Origin: Allobosea sp.
GTDB taxonomy: Bacteria; Pseudomonadota; Alphaproteobacteria; Rhizobiales; Beijerinckiaceae
Reading direction: 5' to 3'
Length of the DNA stretch: 64,000 nucleotides
Assembly: GCF_030695125.1 (NCBI RefSeq)
Contig: NZ_JAUYTP010000085.1
Location: forward strand, 88,826 to 152,825
How positions within the stretch are numbered: position 1 is the stretch's first letter; each line of letters begins with the position of its first letter. Position numbers and translations under genes: made by a program. This document shows, piece after piece, positions 42,488 to 49,681 of the stretch. The notes beneath the pieces were generated by a model. The model was not told the DNA's origin and searched no databases. It saw only the letters and a program-made list of their open reading frames with translations.

Positions 42488-42692
42488 ACGCGACCGGCCG
42501 AGTGACGTCGCGCGGAGCGGCTAGGCCGCTCGCAGGACGCACGGGACGCTTCGGACAGGACCATCCCCGCGCGGCTTGCGCGACCGGGCGAACCGTCTGA
42601 GGATCGGATATCGCAAGCGGGTGGTTGCGCGCGGGCAGGGCGGCAGAGGCGCGGTCTGACGCGCTTCGAGATCCAGAAACGAGCAGGAGCGC

Positions 42693-43184
42693 ATGGGGTC
42701 CGCAGTTTCACTCGACCGGCTCGACTTCAAGCTTCTCGACCATCTCCAGCGCAACGGCCATTGCTCGAATGTCGAGCTGGCCGCTGCAGTCGGTCTGTCG
42801 CCCAGCCCCTGCCTCGCCAGGGTGAAGCGCCTGGCGGAGGCCGGCGTGCTGCGGGGATTCGAGGCCGACATCGCCCTCGAAAAACTGGGCGATTTCATCA
42901 CGGTCTTCAGCGAGATCACCATCGGCGAGCATCGCCGCGACAGCTTCCGCATCTTCGAGGAGGCCGCCGAGAAGCTGCCCGAGATCACGGAGTGCTACAA
43001 TGTCAGCGGCGGCTGCGACTACATCCTCAAGATCACCGCAACCAGCATGGCGCGGTTCAGCGAGATCCGCGACCATCTACTGGAGCTGGATGTCGGCATC
43101 ATCAAGTTCTCGACGAAGATCGTCCTGAGAAAGCCATTCGCGAGCCGCGCAGTCCCGCTACGGAGCCTGAAGTTGGGGAACTAG
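42693..43184 (+). CDS. Lrp/AsnC-family transcriptional regulator
   Basis: A 163-residue Lrp protein. N-terminal helix-turn-helix (LDFKLLDHLQRNGHCSNVELAAAVGLSPSPCLARVKRL), then the RAM/AsnC ligand-binding domain (ECYNVSGGCDYILKITATSMARF). It probably senses an amino acid and regulates the aminotransferase group upstream. Its stop overlaps the convergent HAD gene by four bases. Confidence 0.93.
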   Translation: MGSAVSLDRLDFKLLDHLQRNGHCSNVELAAAVGLSPSPCLARVKRLAEAGVLRGFEADIALEKLGDFITVFSEITIGEHRRDSFRIFEEAAEKLPEITECYNVSGGCDYILKITATSMARFSEIRDHLLELDVGIIKFSTKIVLRKPFASRAVPLRSLKLGN

Positions 43185-43870
43185 CCGCCTGCGATCCGGC
43201 GTATCAGAGGCCGAAGACGCCCGGCAGCCCGCCGATGTCGGATCTCGACATAGCCGTAATAGGGGTTCGGCGGCTCATGGCCCCGGTTGACCCAGACCTT
43301 GTTCCTGATTCCGAGGTCATGCGCCGACATCAGGTCGTAGCGGAACGACGAGGAGACATGGCAGATGTCTTCAGGGCCGCAGCCGAGCATGTCGAGCATG
43401 TACTCGAAGGCCTTGAAGCGCGGCTTGTAGGCGCCGGCCTGCTGCGCGGTGTAGACGGCGTGGAAGGGCGCGCCGAGCCGGCCGACGTTGTGGGGGATCT
43501 GGTCGTCCATCGCATTCGACAGGATCACCAGCGGGATCTTCTCTGCGACCTTGGCGAGGCCGGCGGGCACATCCGGATGCGGCCCCCAGCTCGGAACCTG
43601 CTCATAGACCCAGCGCGCATCCTCGGGCCGGAAGACGACGCCGTTACGGCGGCAGGTCTGCTCCAGGGCATTGTAGACGATCGCCTCATAGGGCTTCCAG
43701 TCGCCCATGACCTCGTCGAGGCGGTAGGCCGAGAAATCGTCGATGAATGTCTGCATCGCGGCGCCTTCCAGCTGGGCGCCGTAGAGCGAGCGCGCCGCGT
43801 CGGCCATCGCGAAATAGATCAGCGTACCGTGACAGTCGAAGGTCACGTATCGCGGTTTGATGATGGCCAT
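43181..43870 (-). CDS. HAD-family hydrolase, haloacid-dehalogenase type II
   Basis: A 229-residue HAD enzyme. Nucleophile D12 is in VTFDCHGTL, motif II is VILSNAMDD, the lysine is in GAYKPRFKAFEYML, and the acidic pair is in HVSSSFRYDLMSAHDLG. The layout is that of type-II haloacid dehalogenases, although many act on phosphate esters or other substrates. AGGAG lies nine bases before the ATG at 43870. The gene is convergent with the Lrp gene and may belong to the same amine-degradation group. Confidence 0.9.
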   Translation of the reverse strand: MAIIKPRYVTFDCHGTLIYFAMADAARSLYGAQLEGAAMQTFIDDFSAYRLDEVMGDWKPYEAIVYNALEQTCRRNGVVFRPEDARWVYEQVPSWGPHPDVPAGLAKVAEKIPLVILSNAMDDQIPHNVGRLGAPFHAVYTAQQAGAYKPRFKAFEYMLDMLGCGPEDICHVSSSFRYDLMSAHDLGIRNKVWVNRGHEPPNPYYGYVEIRHRRAAGRLRPLIRRIAGG

Positions 43871-44038
43871 GGCCTCGGCTCCTGCTTGGCGAGGCGATCC
43901 GCCCCGCTGTCGCAGCAATCCTAAGGGGCGATCGCGTCACGGCACGCGCCGGATCACAGGCCTGTCGAGCACGAATTGCCGCAGATCGGGCGTCCGGCAG
44001 CAGATCCTTCGCTCAAGCGGACAGGGGATCCCGAAGCG

Positions 44039-44554
44039 TCAGGCCTCGCCGCCGATGCAGCGCTGGAACCATGTCGAACTGATCCAGGCGCCGCGCTTGC
44101 GCGCATAGTCCTTGAAGGTGCCGACCTCCTCGAACCCCAGCTTGCGATGAAGCGCGTTGGACGCCGCATTCGGCTGGGCGACGCCGGCCACGACGAGATG
44201 TACGTCCTCCGCCTGCAGGAGCGCGATGAGGGCGCTGTAGAGCCTAGTCCCGATCCCGCCCCGGCGCCGGCCGGGATGCATGTAGATGCTCGTCTCGACC
44301 GTGGTGTCGAAGGCGGCAGACGGACGGTAGCGGCTGCTATAGGCGGCCCCCAGCACGCCGGAGGCATCCTGCGCCACCAGCAGCCGGTAGCGCCCCGCAC
44401 CATAGCCGCCGAACCAGGCCCGGCAGCTTTCCTGCGTCATCGGCTCCGTGGTGAACCGGGCATTTGTATGCTCGATGTAGTGATTGAAGATCTCGGTCAG
44501 GGCGGGGATGTCGTCGGCCATGCCCGGCCTGATGAGGACGTCGTCATGCGGCAT
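44039..44554 (-). CDS. GNAT N-acetyltransferase (phosphinothricin-acetyltransferase-like)
   Basis: A 171-residue acetyltransferase. It opens with VLIRPGMADDIPALTEIFNHYIEHTNARFTTEP, a stretch characteristic of the Pat/Bar group. The acetyl-CoA loop is HPGRRRGGIGTRLYSAL, then NAASNALHRKLGFEEVGTFKDYARKRG. It may acetylate the amino group of phosphinothricin-like or methionine-sulfoximine-like compounds. The ATG at 44554 is used; longer frames upstream are not family-like. A symmetric EcfG-type motif is 122 bp upstream. Confidence 0.88.
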   Translation of the reverse strand: MPHDDVLIRPGMADDIPALTEIFNHYIEHTNARFTTEPMTQESCRAWFGGYGAGRYRLLVAQDASGVLGAAYSSRYRPSAAFDTTVETSIYMHPGRRRGGIGTRLYSALIALLQAEDVHLVVAGVAQPNAASNALHRKLGFEEVGTFKDYARKRGAWISSTWFQRCIGGEA

Positions 44555-44675
44555 CGAGCGAAACCTTCGGTGTGTTCTCGCCATGGGGCTCCTGTTCACG
44601 ACAATCATGCCGCGTTCAGGCCGAAAACACACTCACCCCACCGCTCCGATTTCCCGCGCCAGCTCTCGGCTCACA

Positions 44676-44702
44676 GGAACCGGATGTCTCCGGATCGGTT
44701 CC
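44676..44702. promoter_or_regulatory. Symmetric EcfG-type motif
   Basis: GGAAC (44676-44680), 17 bp, GTTCC (44698-44702), readable in both directions. It is in the 448-bp gap between the GNAT gene and the Fe3+-type binding protein. 122 bp to the GNAT start and about 300 bp to the plus-strand gene make its role unclear. Confidence 0.4.
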
Positions 44703-44709
44703 TGCCGGC

Positions 44710-44826
44710 TTACGGCGCCGACGCCTGCGAGAGCAGTTCGTCGCCTCCGGTCTTGACCAGGAAGGGCGGCAGCCCGCCGAGCGCCTTCCCAAGCGTAATC
44801 GCTGTCAGGCGGGCATGGCCGGCCAT
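44710..44826 (-). pseudogene. Possible fragment of an AraC-type regulator N-terminus
   Basis: A 38-residue frame reading MAGHARLTAITLGKALGGLP then PFLVKTGGDELLSQASAP and a stop. The LPPFLVKTGGDELL part looks like the first helices of an AraC-like sensor domain. It could also be chance. The rest of the gap (44555-45002) contains only the two motifs listed separately. Confidence 0.2.
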
Positions 44827-44908
44827 TCCCGGCGCCCGCCGGGCGTACTGCGCCGGCTAAGCCGACCGCACTGCACACATAGTTCCGGGTGACAGCGCAC
44901 CGTTGGAT

Positions 44909-44926
44909 GTGACAGTTTCATGACGA
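44909..44926 (-). promoter_or_regulatory. PHO-box-like sequence
   Basis: On the minus strand TCGTCAT-GAAA-CTGTCAC: two 7-bp direct repeats spaced by 4 bp, 12 of 14 repeat positions matching the PhoB consensus. A further CTGTCAC lies 20 bp from the last one (44889-44895 region). It points away from the downstream ABC gene (start 45003), which weakens the case. Confidence 0.3.
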
Positions 44927-45002
44927 GCAGGGGCGGCTATCCGCCTTGCACGCATGCCCGGCCTCGATGCCGGGCGCGGTCAATCAGATCTGGGAGGTTA
45001 TC

Positions 45003-46325
45003 GTGGCGATCAACAAACTTGTTCTGGCGGTGGGCTTCGCCCTGACGTCGACCATGGTCTGGGCCCAGGCCCCTGCGGGCAAGGTCACCGTGGTCACGTC
45101 GTTTTCGAAGGATGTGACCGACCCGATCAAGAAGGCCTTCGAGAAGGCCTCGCCGGGCGTGACGCTCGAGGTTCAGAACCGCAACACCAATGCCGGCGTG
45201 AAGTATCTCGAAGAGACCAGGGCGAACAACCAGGTCGACCTGTTCTGGGCCTCGGCACCGGACGCTTTCGAGGTGCTCAAGGGCAAGAAGCTGCTCGCCC
45301 CGTACAAGCCCAAGGCGACGGGTATCCCTGAGAAGATCGGCTCCTATCCGATCAACGATCCCGCCGGCTTCTATGTCGGCTTCGCGGCCTCCGGCTACGG
45401 TATCATGTGGAACGACCGCTATGCCAAGGCGCGGAAGCTGCCGGAGCCCAAGGACTGGCAGGATCTCGCGGGCCCGGCCTTCTACGATCATGTCTCGATC
45501 GCCTCGCCGGCGCGGTCCGGCACGACGCATCTGACGATCGAGACGATCCTCCAGGGCGAGGGTTGGGACAAGGGCTGGCGCACCATCAAGGAGATGGCCG
45601 GCAATTTCAACACGATCACCGACCGCTCCTTCGGCGTGCCGGAAGCCGTGAACTCCGGGCAGGTCGGCGTCGGCATCGTCATCGACTTCTTCGCCTTCTC
45701 GGCGCAGGCCTCGGGCTTCCCGGTCAAGTTCGTCTACCCGACCGTCACCACCGTGGTGCCGGCCAATGTCGGCATCGTCGCCAATGGGCCCAACAAGGCG
45801 GCAGCCGAGGCCTTCGTCGAGTTCCTGCTCTCGCCGGCCGGACAGGAAGTGCTGCTCGAGCCCGGCATCCGCCGCCTGCCGGTCAACCCGGCCGTCTATG
45901 CCAAGGCCGGCGCCGACTATCCCAACCCCTTCACCGATCCCCGCTTCCAGAAGATGATCGGCTTCGACGTCGACAAATCGGAAGCCCGCACGGCGGTCGT
46001 CGACACGCTGTTCGACCAGCTGATCTCGTTCCAACTCGACGCGCTCAAGGGCGTCACCAAGACGCTGCACGAGGTCGAGGCGGCGCTGGCGAAGAAGCCG
46101 AACCCGCAGGCGAAGGCGATGGCCGACGAGGCGCGCGCCCTGATCGCCGCCATGCCGGTCAACGAGGCGCAGGCCTCCAGCGCCGAACTGCGCGGCGCCT
46201 TCACCGGCGGCAAGGAGAAGGGCGCACGCCAGGCCGAGGTCGAGGCGCAATGGGCGAGCTTCGCCCGCGACAGCTACGCCAAGGCCAAGGCCAAGGCCGA
46301 AGAGGCGCTCAAGGCGGCGCGCTGA
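45003..46325 (+). CDS. ABC transporter substrate-binding protein, Fe3+/AEP-type, with C-terminal extension
   Basis: A 440-residue periplasmic binding protein. GTG start with GGGAGG at proper spacing; signal peptide about residues 1-22 ending near VWAQ. The core fits the FbpA/2-aminoethylphosphonate class (VTVVTSFSKDVTDPIKKAF, LFWASAPDAFEVLK, YGIMWNDRYAK, LSPAGQEVLLEPGIRRLPV). That core is about 340 residues; the extra 80 C-terminal residues are Ala/Lys/Glu-rich and helical. It heads the unit binding protein, permease, ATPase. Ligand uncertain: ferric ion, phosphonate or another small anion. Confidence 0.9.
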   Translation: MAINKLVLAVGFALTSTMVWAQAPAGKVTVVTSFSKDVTDPIKKAFEKASPGVTLEVQNRNTNAGVKYLEETRANNQVDLFWASAPDAFEVLKGKKLLAPYKPKATGIPEKIGSYPINDPAGFYVGFAASGYGIMWNDRYAKARKLPEPKDWQDLAGPAFYDHVSIASPARSGTTHLTIETILQGEGWDKGWRTIKEMAGNFNTITDRSFGVPEAVNSGQVGVGIVIDFFAFSAQASGFPVKFVYPTVTTVVPANVGIVANGPNKAAAEAFVEFLLSPAGQEVLLEPGIRRLPVNPAVYAKAGADYPNPFTDPRFQKMIGFDVDKSEARTAVVDTLFDQLISFQLDALKGVTKTLHEVEAALAKKPNPQAKAMADEARALIAAMPVNEAQASSAELRGAFTGGKEKGARQAEVEAQWASFARDSYAKAKAKAEEALKAAR

Positions 46326-46343
46326 GCATTATAACCCATCCCC

Positions 46344-46450
46344 GCGTCATCCCGGACGCAGCGAAGCGGAGATCCGGGATCCATGCCGGTACGGCTCAGG
46401 AATGGATCCCGGATCGGCGCGGCTTCGCCGCTTGTCCGGGATGACCGCGC
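46344..46450. repeat. Intergenic palindromic repeat element
   Basis: Arms at about 46344-46385 and 46399-46450 form a long imperfect inverted repeat. GTCATCCCGGAC on the left is matched by GTCCGGGATGAC on the right, GATCCGGGATCCAT by ATGGATCCCGGATC, with short GCGAAGC/GCTTCGC arms in between. This is the form of Rhizobiales intergenic palindromic repeats. It sits between the binding-protein and permease genes and could form a large mRNA hairpin. Confidence 0.8.
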
Positions 46451-46477
46451 GCTTTTGGTTCAACGATCAGGACGGGC

Positions 46478-48214
46478 ATGACCGCCATCCCCACCGCCAT
46501 CCCCACCGCCACCAGCACTCTTCCCCGCGCCCGCCGCCTTTCCGCCACGCCGGGCCAAATCGCGCTGGCACTTGCGATCGCGGCCTTCCTGCTGCTGTTC
46601 CTGGGGCTTCCGGTCGGGACCGTGCTCTACGTCGCCTTCACCGAGAAGGGCACGTCTAACTTCACGCTGGTCAATTTCTACGATTTCGTCCGCACCGAGC
46701 TGTTCATGCGCTCGCTGTGGAACTCCTTCTATGTCTCGGCGATGTCGGTGGTCTGGGCCTCGGTCTTCGCCCTGCCGCTGGCCTATCTGACGACGCGCTT
46801 CGTCTTCCGCGGCGCGATGCTGGTCCAGACCCTCGGCTTCCTGCCGCTGATCATGCCGCCCTTCGTCGGTGCGGTCGCGATGCAGCTCTTCTTCGGCCGC
46901 AACGGCTCGATCAACCTGCTGCTGGACGACTGGTTCGGTTTCAAGATCGGCTTCATGGAAGGGCTGAACGGCGTCATCTTCGTCCAGTCCGTCCACTACT
47001 TCCCCTTCATCCTGATCAATCTCTCGGCGGCGCTGCGCAACATCGACAGGGCGATGGAGGAGGCGGCGCAGAACCTCGGCTCCTCGGGCTTCCGCCTGTT
47101 CCGTCGCATCGTCTTCCCGCTCGCCCTGCCGGGCTATCTCGCCGGCGCATCGCTCGTCTTCGTCAAGGTCTTCGACGACTTGGCGACGCCGCTGCTGCTC
47201 AACGTCAAGGACATGCTCGCGCCGCAGGCCTATCTGCGGGTGACCTCGATCGGCATCGCCGACCCGATGGGCTACGTCATCTCCGTGGTGCTGATCGTCG
47301 CCTCCGTGATCGCCATGTGGCTGTCGGCGCTGGCGCTGAAGGGACGCGACTACGCCACGACCCAGCGTGGCGGCGGCGGTTTGGCACGGCGCGTCATGAC
47401 GCCCTGGGAAGCCGTGCTCGGCTATGGCGTCGTCATCCTGATCCTGGGGCTCGTGCTGGCGCCGCATCTGGGGCTGCTGCTGCTCTCCTTCGCGACGATC
47501 TGGTCGTTCTCGCCGCTGCCGGACGCCTTCACCACGGCCCATTACGCCCGCGTCTTCGGCGAAAGCTCGGTCTACATCACGAACACGCTGATCTATGCGA
47601 CGCTGGCCGGCGGTATCGACATCGTGCTTGGCGTCGCGATCGCCTATCTGGTCCTGCGCACCAAGCTGATCGGGCGCGAATGGCTGGACTGGGCGGCCTC
47701 AGCCGCGCTGGCCATTCCCGGCGTGGTGCTCGGCATCGGCTATCTCAGGACCTTCTACGGCGTCACCCTGCCGGACGGCACGCCGCTGGCGTCGCTCTGG
47801 ATCACCATCGTGCTCGCGCTCGCGATCCGGCGCCTGCCCTATGCGCTGCGGGCCTGCTACGCCGCGCTCCAGCAGATCTCGGTCTCGCTCGAGGAGGCGG
47901 CGGAAAACCTTGGCGCCACCAAGGCCCGCACCGTCAGGCGGGTCGTCGTGCCGCTGATGGCGGGCGGCATTCTCGCCGGCTTCGTGACCAGCTTCTCGAC
48001 GGCGGCGGTCGAGCTCTCGGCGACGCTGATGCTGGTCCAGTCGAACTCCGACGCGCCGCTCGCCTTCGGCCTCTACGTCTTCATGCAGTCGGCCGCCGGC
48101 CGGGGCCCCGGCGCCGCGCTCGGCGTCGTCGCGGTTCTGCTCGTCGCACTCTGCACCTTCATCTCGCATCTGATCATCGAACGCAGCCAGAAGGCCAAGG
48201 GAATGGGCCACTGA
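46478..48214 (+). CDS. ABC transporter permease, fused two-domain Fe3+/AEP type
   Basis: A 578-residue permease containing two complete permease domains, each with an EAA loop (EEAAQNLGSSGFRLFRRIVFP near 192-212, EEAAENLGATKARTVRRVVVP near 475-495). About twelve membrane helices. FbpB/ThiP-type proteins have this fusion. It lies downstream of the palindromic repeat and one base before the ATPase start. The first 20 residues are Thr/Ala/Ile-rich repeats (IPTAIPTA) and an internal Met might be used. Confidence 0.92.
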   Translation: MTAIPTAIPTATSTLPRARRLSATPGQIALALAIAAFLLLFLGLPVGTVLYVAFTEKGTSNFTLVNFYDFVRTELFMRSLWNSFYVSAMSVVWASVFALPLAYLTTRFVFRGAMLVQTLGFLPLIMPPFVGAVAMQLFFGRNGSINLLLDDWFGFKIGFMEGLNGVIFVQSVHYFPFILINLSAALRNIDRAMEEAAQNLGSSGFRLFRRIVFPLALPGYLAGASLVFVKVFDDLATPLLLNVKDMLAPQAYLRVTSIGIADPMGYVISVVLIVASVIAMWLSALALKGRDYATTQRGGGGLARRVMTPWEAVLGYGVVILILGLVLAPHLGLLLLSFATIWSFSPLPDAFTTAHYARVFGESSVYITNTLIYATLAGGIDIVLGVAIAYLVLRTKLIGREWLDWAASAALAIPGVVLGIGYLRTFYGVTLPDGTPLASLWITIVLALAIRRLPYALRACYAALQQISVSLEEAAENLGATKARTVRRVVVPLMAGGILAGFVTSFSTAAVELSATLMLVQSNSDAPLAFGLYVFMQSAAGRGPGAALGVVAVLLVALCTFISHLIIERSQKAKGMGH

Positions 48215-48215
48215 C

Positions 48216-49313
48216 ATGAACGCCATCGCCCCGCTGACCACCCCGGCCGTCTCGGTCGACATCGAAGGAGTCAATCTCTCCTATGGCGACAACCACGTCC
48301 TGAAGACCGTCGATCTGTCGATCCGGCCCGGCGAGTTCTTCGCCTTCCTCGGCCCGTCCGGATGCGGCAAGACCACGCTGCTGCGCTTGATCGCCGGCTT
48401 CAACCAGGCCGATACAGGCCGCGTGCTGATCGGCGGCAAGGACATTTCCGGCCTGCCGCCCTGGAAGCGCGACGTCGGCATGGTCTTCCAGTCCTATGCG
48501 CTCTGGCCGCATATGAGCGTCGCACGCAATGTCGCCTTCGGGCTGGAGGAACGCGGCGTCGGCCGTGCCGAGGTCGATCGGCGCGTCGCTGTCGCGCTCG
48601 ATCTGGTCGGTCTCGGGCATCTCGCCGGGCGCCGCCCCTCGCAGCTCTCCGGCGGGCAGCAGCAGCGCGTCGCTGTCGCGCGCACCGTGGCGGTCGAGCC
48701 AAAGGTGCTGCTGCTGGACGAACCCTTGTCCAATCTCGACGCCAAGATGCGTGTCCAGGTCCGGCGCGAATTGCGCGACCTGCAGCAGCGGCTCGGCCTG
48801 ACGACGATCTTCGTCACCCACGATCAGGAGGAGGCCAACACGATCTGCGACCGCATCGCGGTGATGAATGATGGCGTGGTGCAGCAGGTCGGGACGCCGA
48901 TGGAGCTCTATGAGCGCCCCGCCAATCTCTTCGTCGCCAGTTTCCTCGGCACCGCCAACATCCTCGACGGCACCGTCGTGGGCACGGGCGGGGAGCGCCA
49001 CTTCGCTATCAAGGGCGGGATCAAGCTTCCTATCAGCGCTGACATCACCATTCCAGACGGCGCCAAGCTCGTTTTCCGCCCCCAGCACGCCGCTCTGACC
49101 GGGCCTGCCGCGTCGGCGGGGGACGGCCTCGCCTTGCCCTGCGTCGTGGCGCATCGCGAATTTCTCGGCGCGAGCGTGCGCTACGGCGTGCGCGTCGGAG
49201 AGACCGAGGTGGCGGTCGACACGCCGTTCCAGTCCGGGCGTGACTTGCACGAGATCGGTGCCGACGCGACGGTCACGCTCTCGCCGCACGCGCTGATCTG
49301 GCTGGCAGACTGA
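48216..49313 (+). CDS. ABC transporter ATP-binding protein (FbpC/PotA type)
   Basis: A 365-residue ATPase. Walker A GPSGCGKTT at residues 46-54, signature LSGGQQQRVAVAR, Walker B VLLLDEPLSNLDA, switch FVTHDQEEA. A C-terminal TOBE-like domain (KLVFRPQHAAL, FLGASVRYGVRV) provides regulatory contacts, as in FbpC and PotA. It starts one base after the permease stop, and completes the importer with the two genes before it. Confidence 0.93.
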   Translation: MNAIAPLTTPAVSVDIEGVNLSYGDNHVLKTVDLSIRPGEFFAFLGPSGCGKTTLLRLIAGFNQADTGRVLIGGKDISGLPPWKRDVGMVFQSYALWPHMSVARNVAFGLEERGVGRAEVDRRVAVALDLVGLGHLAGRRPSQLSGGQQQRVAVARTVAVEPKVLLLDEPLSNLDAKMRVQVRRELRDLQQRLGLTTIFVTHDQEEANTICDRIAVMNDGVVQQVGTPMELYERPANLFVASFLGTANILDGTVVGTGGERHFAIKGGIKLPISADITIPDGAKLVFRPQHAALTGPAASAGDGLALPCVVAHREFLGASVRYGVRVGETEVAVDTPFQSGRDLHEIGADATVTLSPHALIWLAD

Positions 49314-49481
49314 CTGATCCCGAGATTCGACGGACGCGCCGTGCGATCTGTTCCGGGCCGCAGGCCCACGCCTGCCGCCGCTCTTGTGGCAGCCCGGGTC
49401 GACGAACCTGCGCAGTGTTAAAATGCGCGCTTTACATGCCGACTATCGGCCTGGGAGGGCTTGGCATAAGGCCGGTGGGAT

Positions 49482-49681
49482 CGCAATTTTGAATAAATGA
49501 CGAATTAAAATGATTTGCCTCTAAGGTATGGAGTTATAATAATATAGCTGTGAGTTATAAGTTTAAAATCAGTCTAGTTATAAATATTTATCGATTTTAC
49601 ACTAATATTAAAATTTAGAATATCTGTTGTATTGGAGATATCATTATATTAGACGGCCCCATCCGATGGTGGGGCGATAAA
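49482..49681. other. AT-rich leader of the TonB-receptor gene
   Basis: The 368-bp gap after the ATPase gene turns abruptly AT-rich from about 49482, by eye over three-quarters A+T against a very GC-rich background. It contains several TATAAT-like hexamers (for example TATAATAATATAG near 49534) and the half-site TTTAGAA at 49614-49620. No gene seen. It resembles a regulated promoter region, plausibly for Fur/Irr-type iron control, although no full operator was found. Confidence 0.6.
49656..49675 (+). promoter_or_regulatory. Hairpin covering the presumed ribosome site of the TonB receptor
   Basis: GCCCCATC-CGAT-GGTGGGGC: an 8-bp stem with one G-T pair and a 4-base loop. The right arm GGTGGGG is the only purine-rich candidate ribosome site before the ATG at 49682. 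Confidence 0.55.

Noticed and set aside
44937..46250. Minus-strand frame of 437 codons over the Fe3+-type binding protein
   Set aside because: Antisense shadow with Leu/Arg/Gly/Asp bias; the plus strand has a signal peptide and family motifs.
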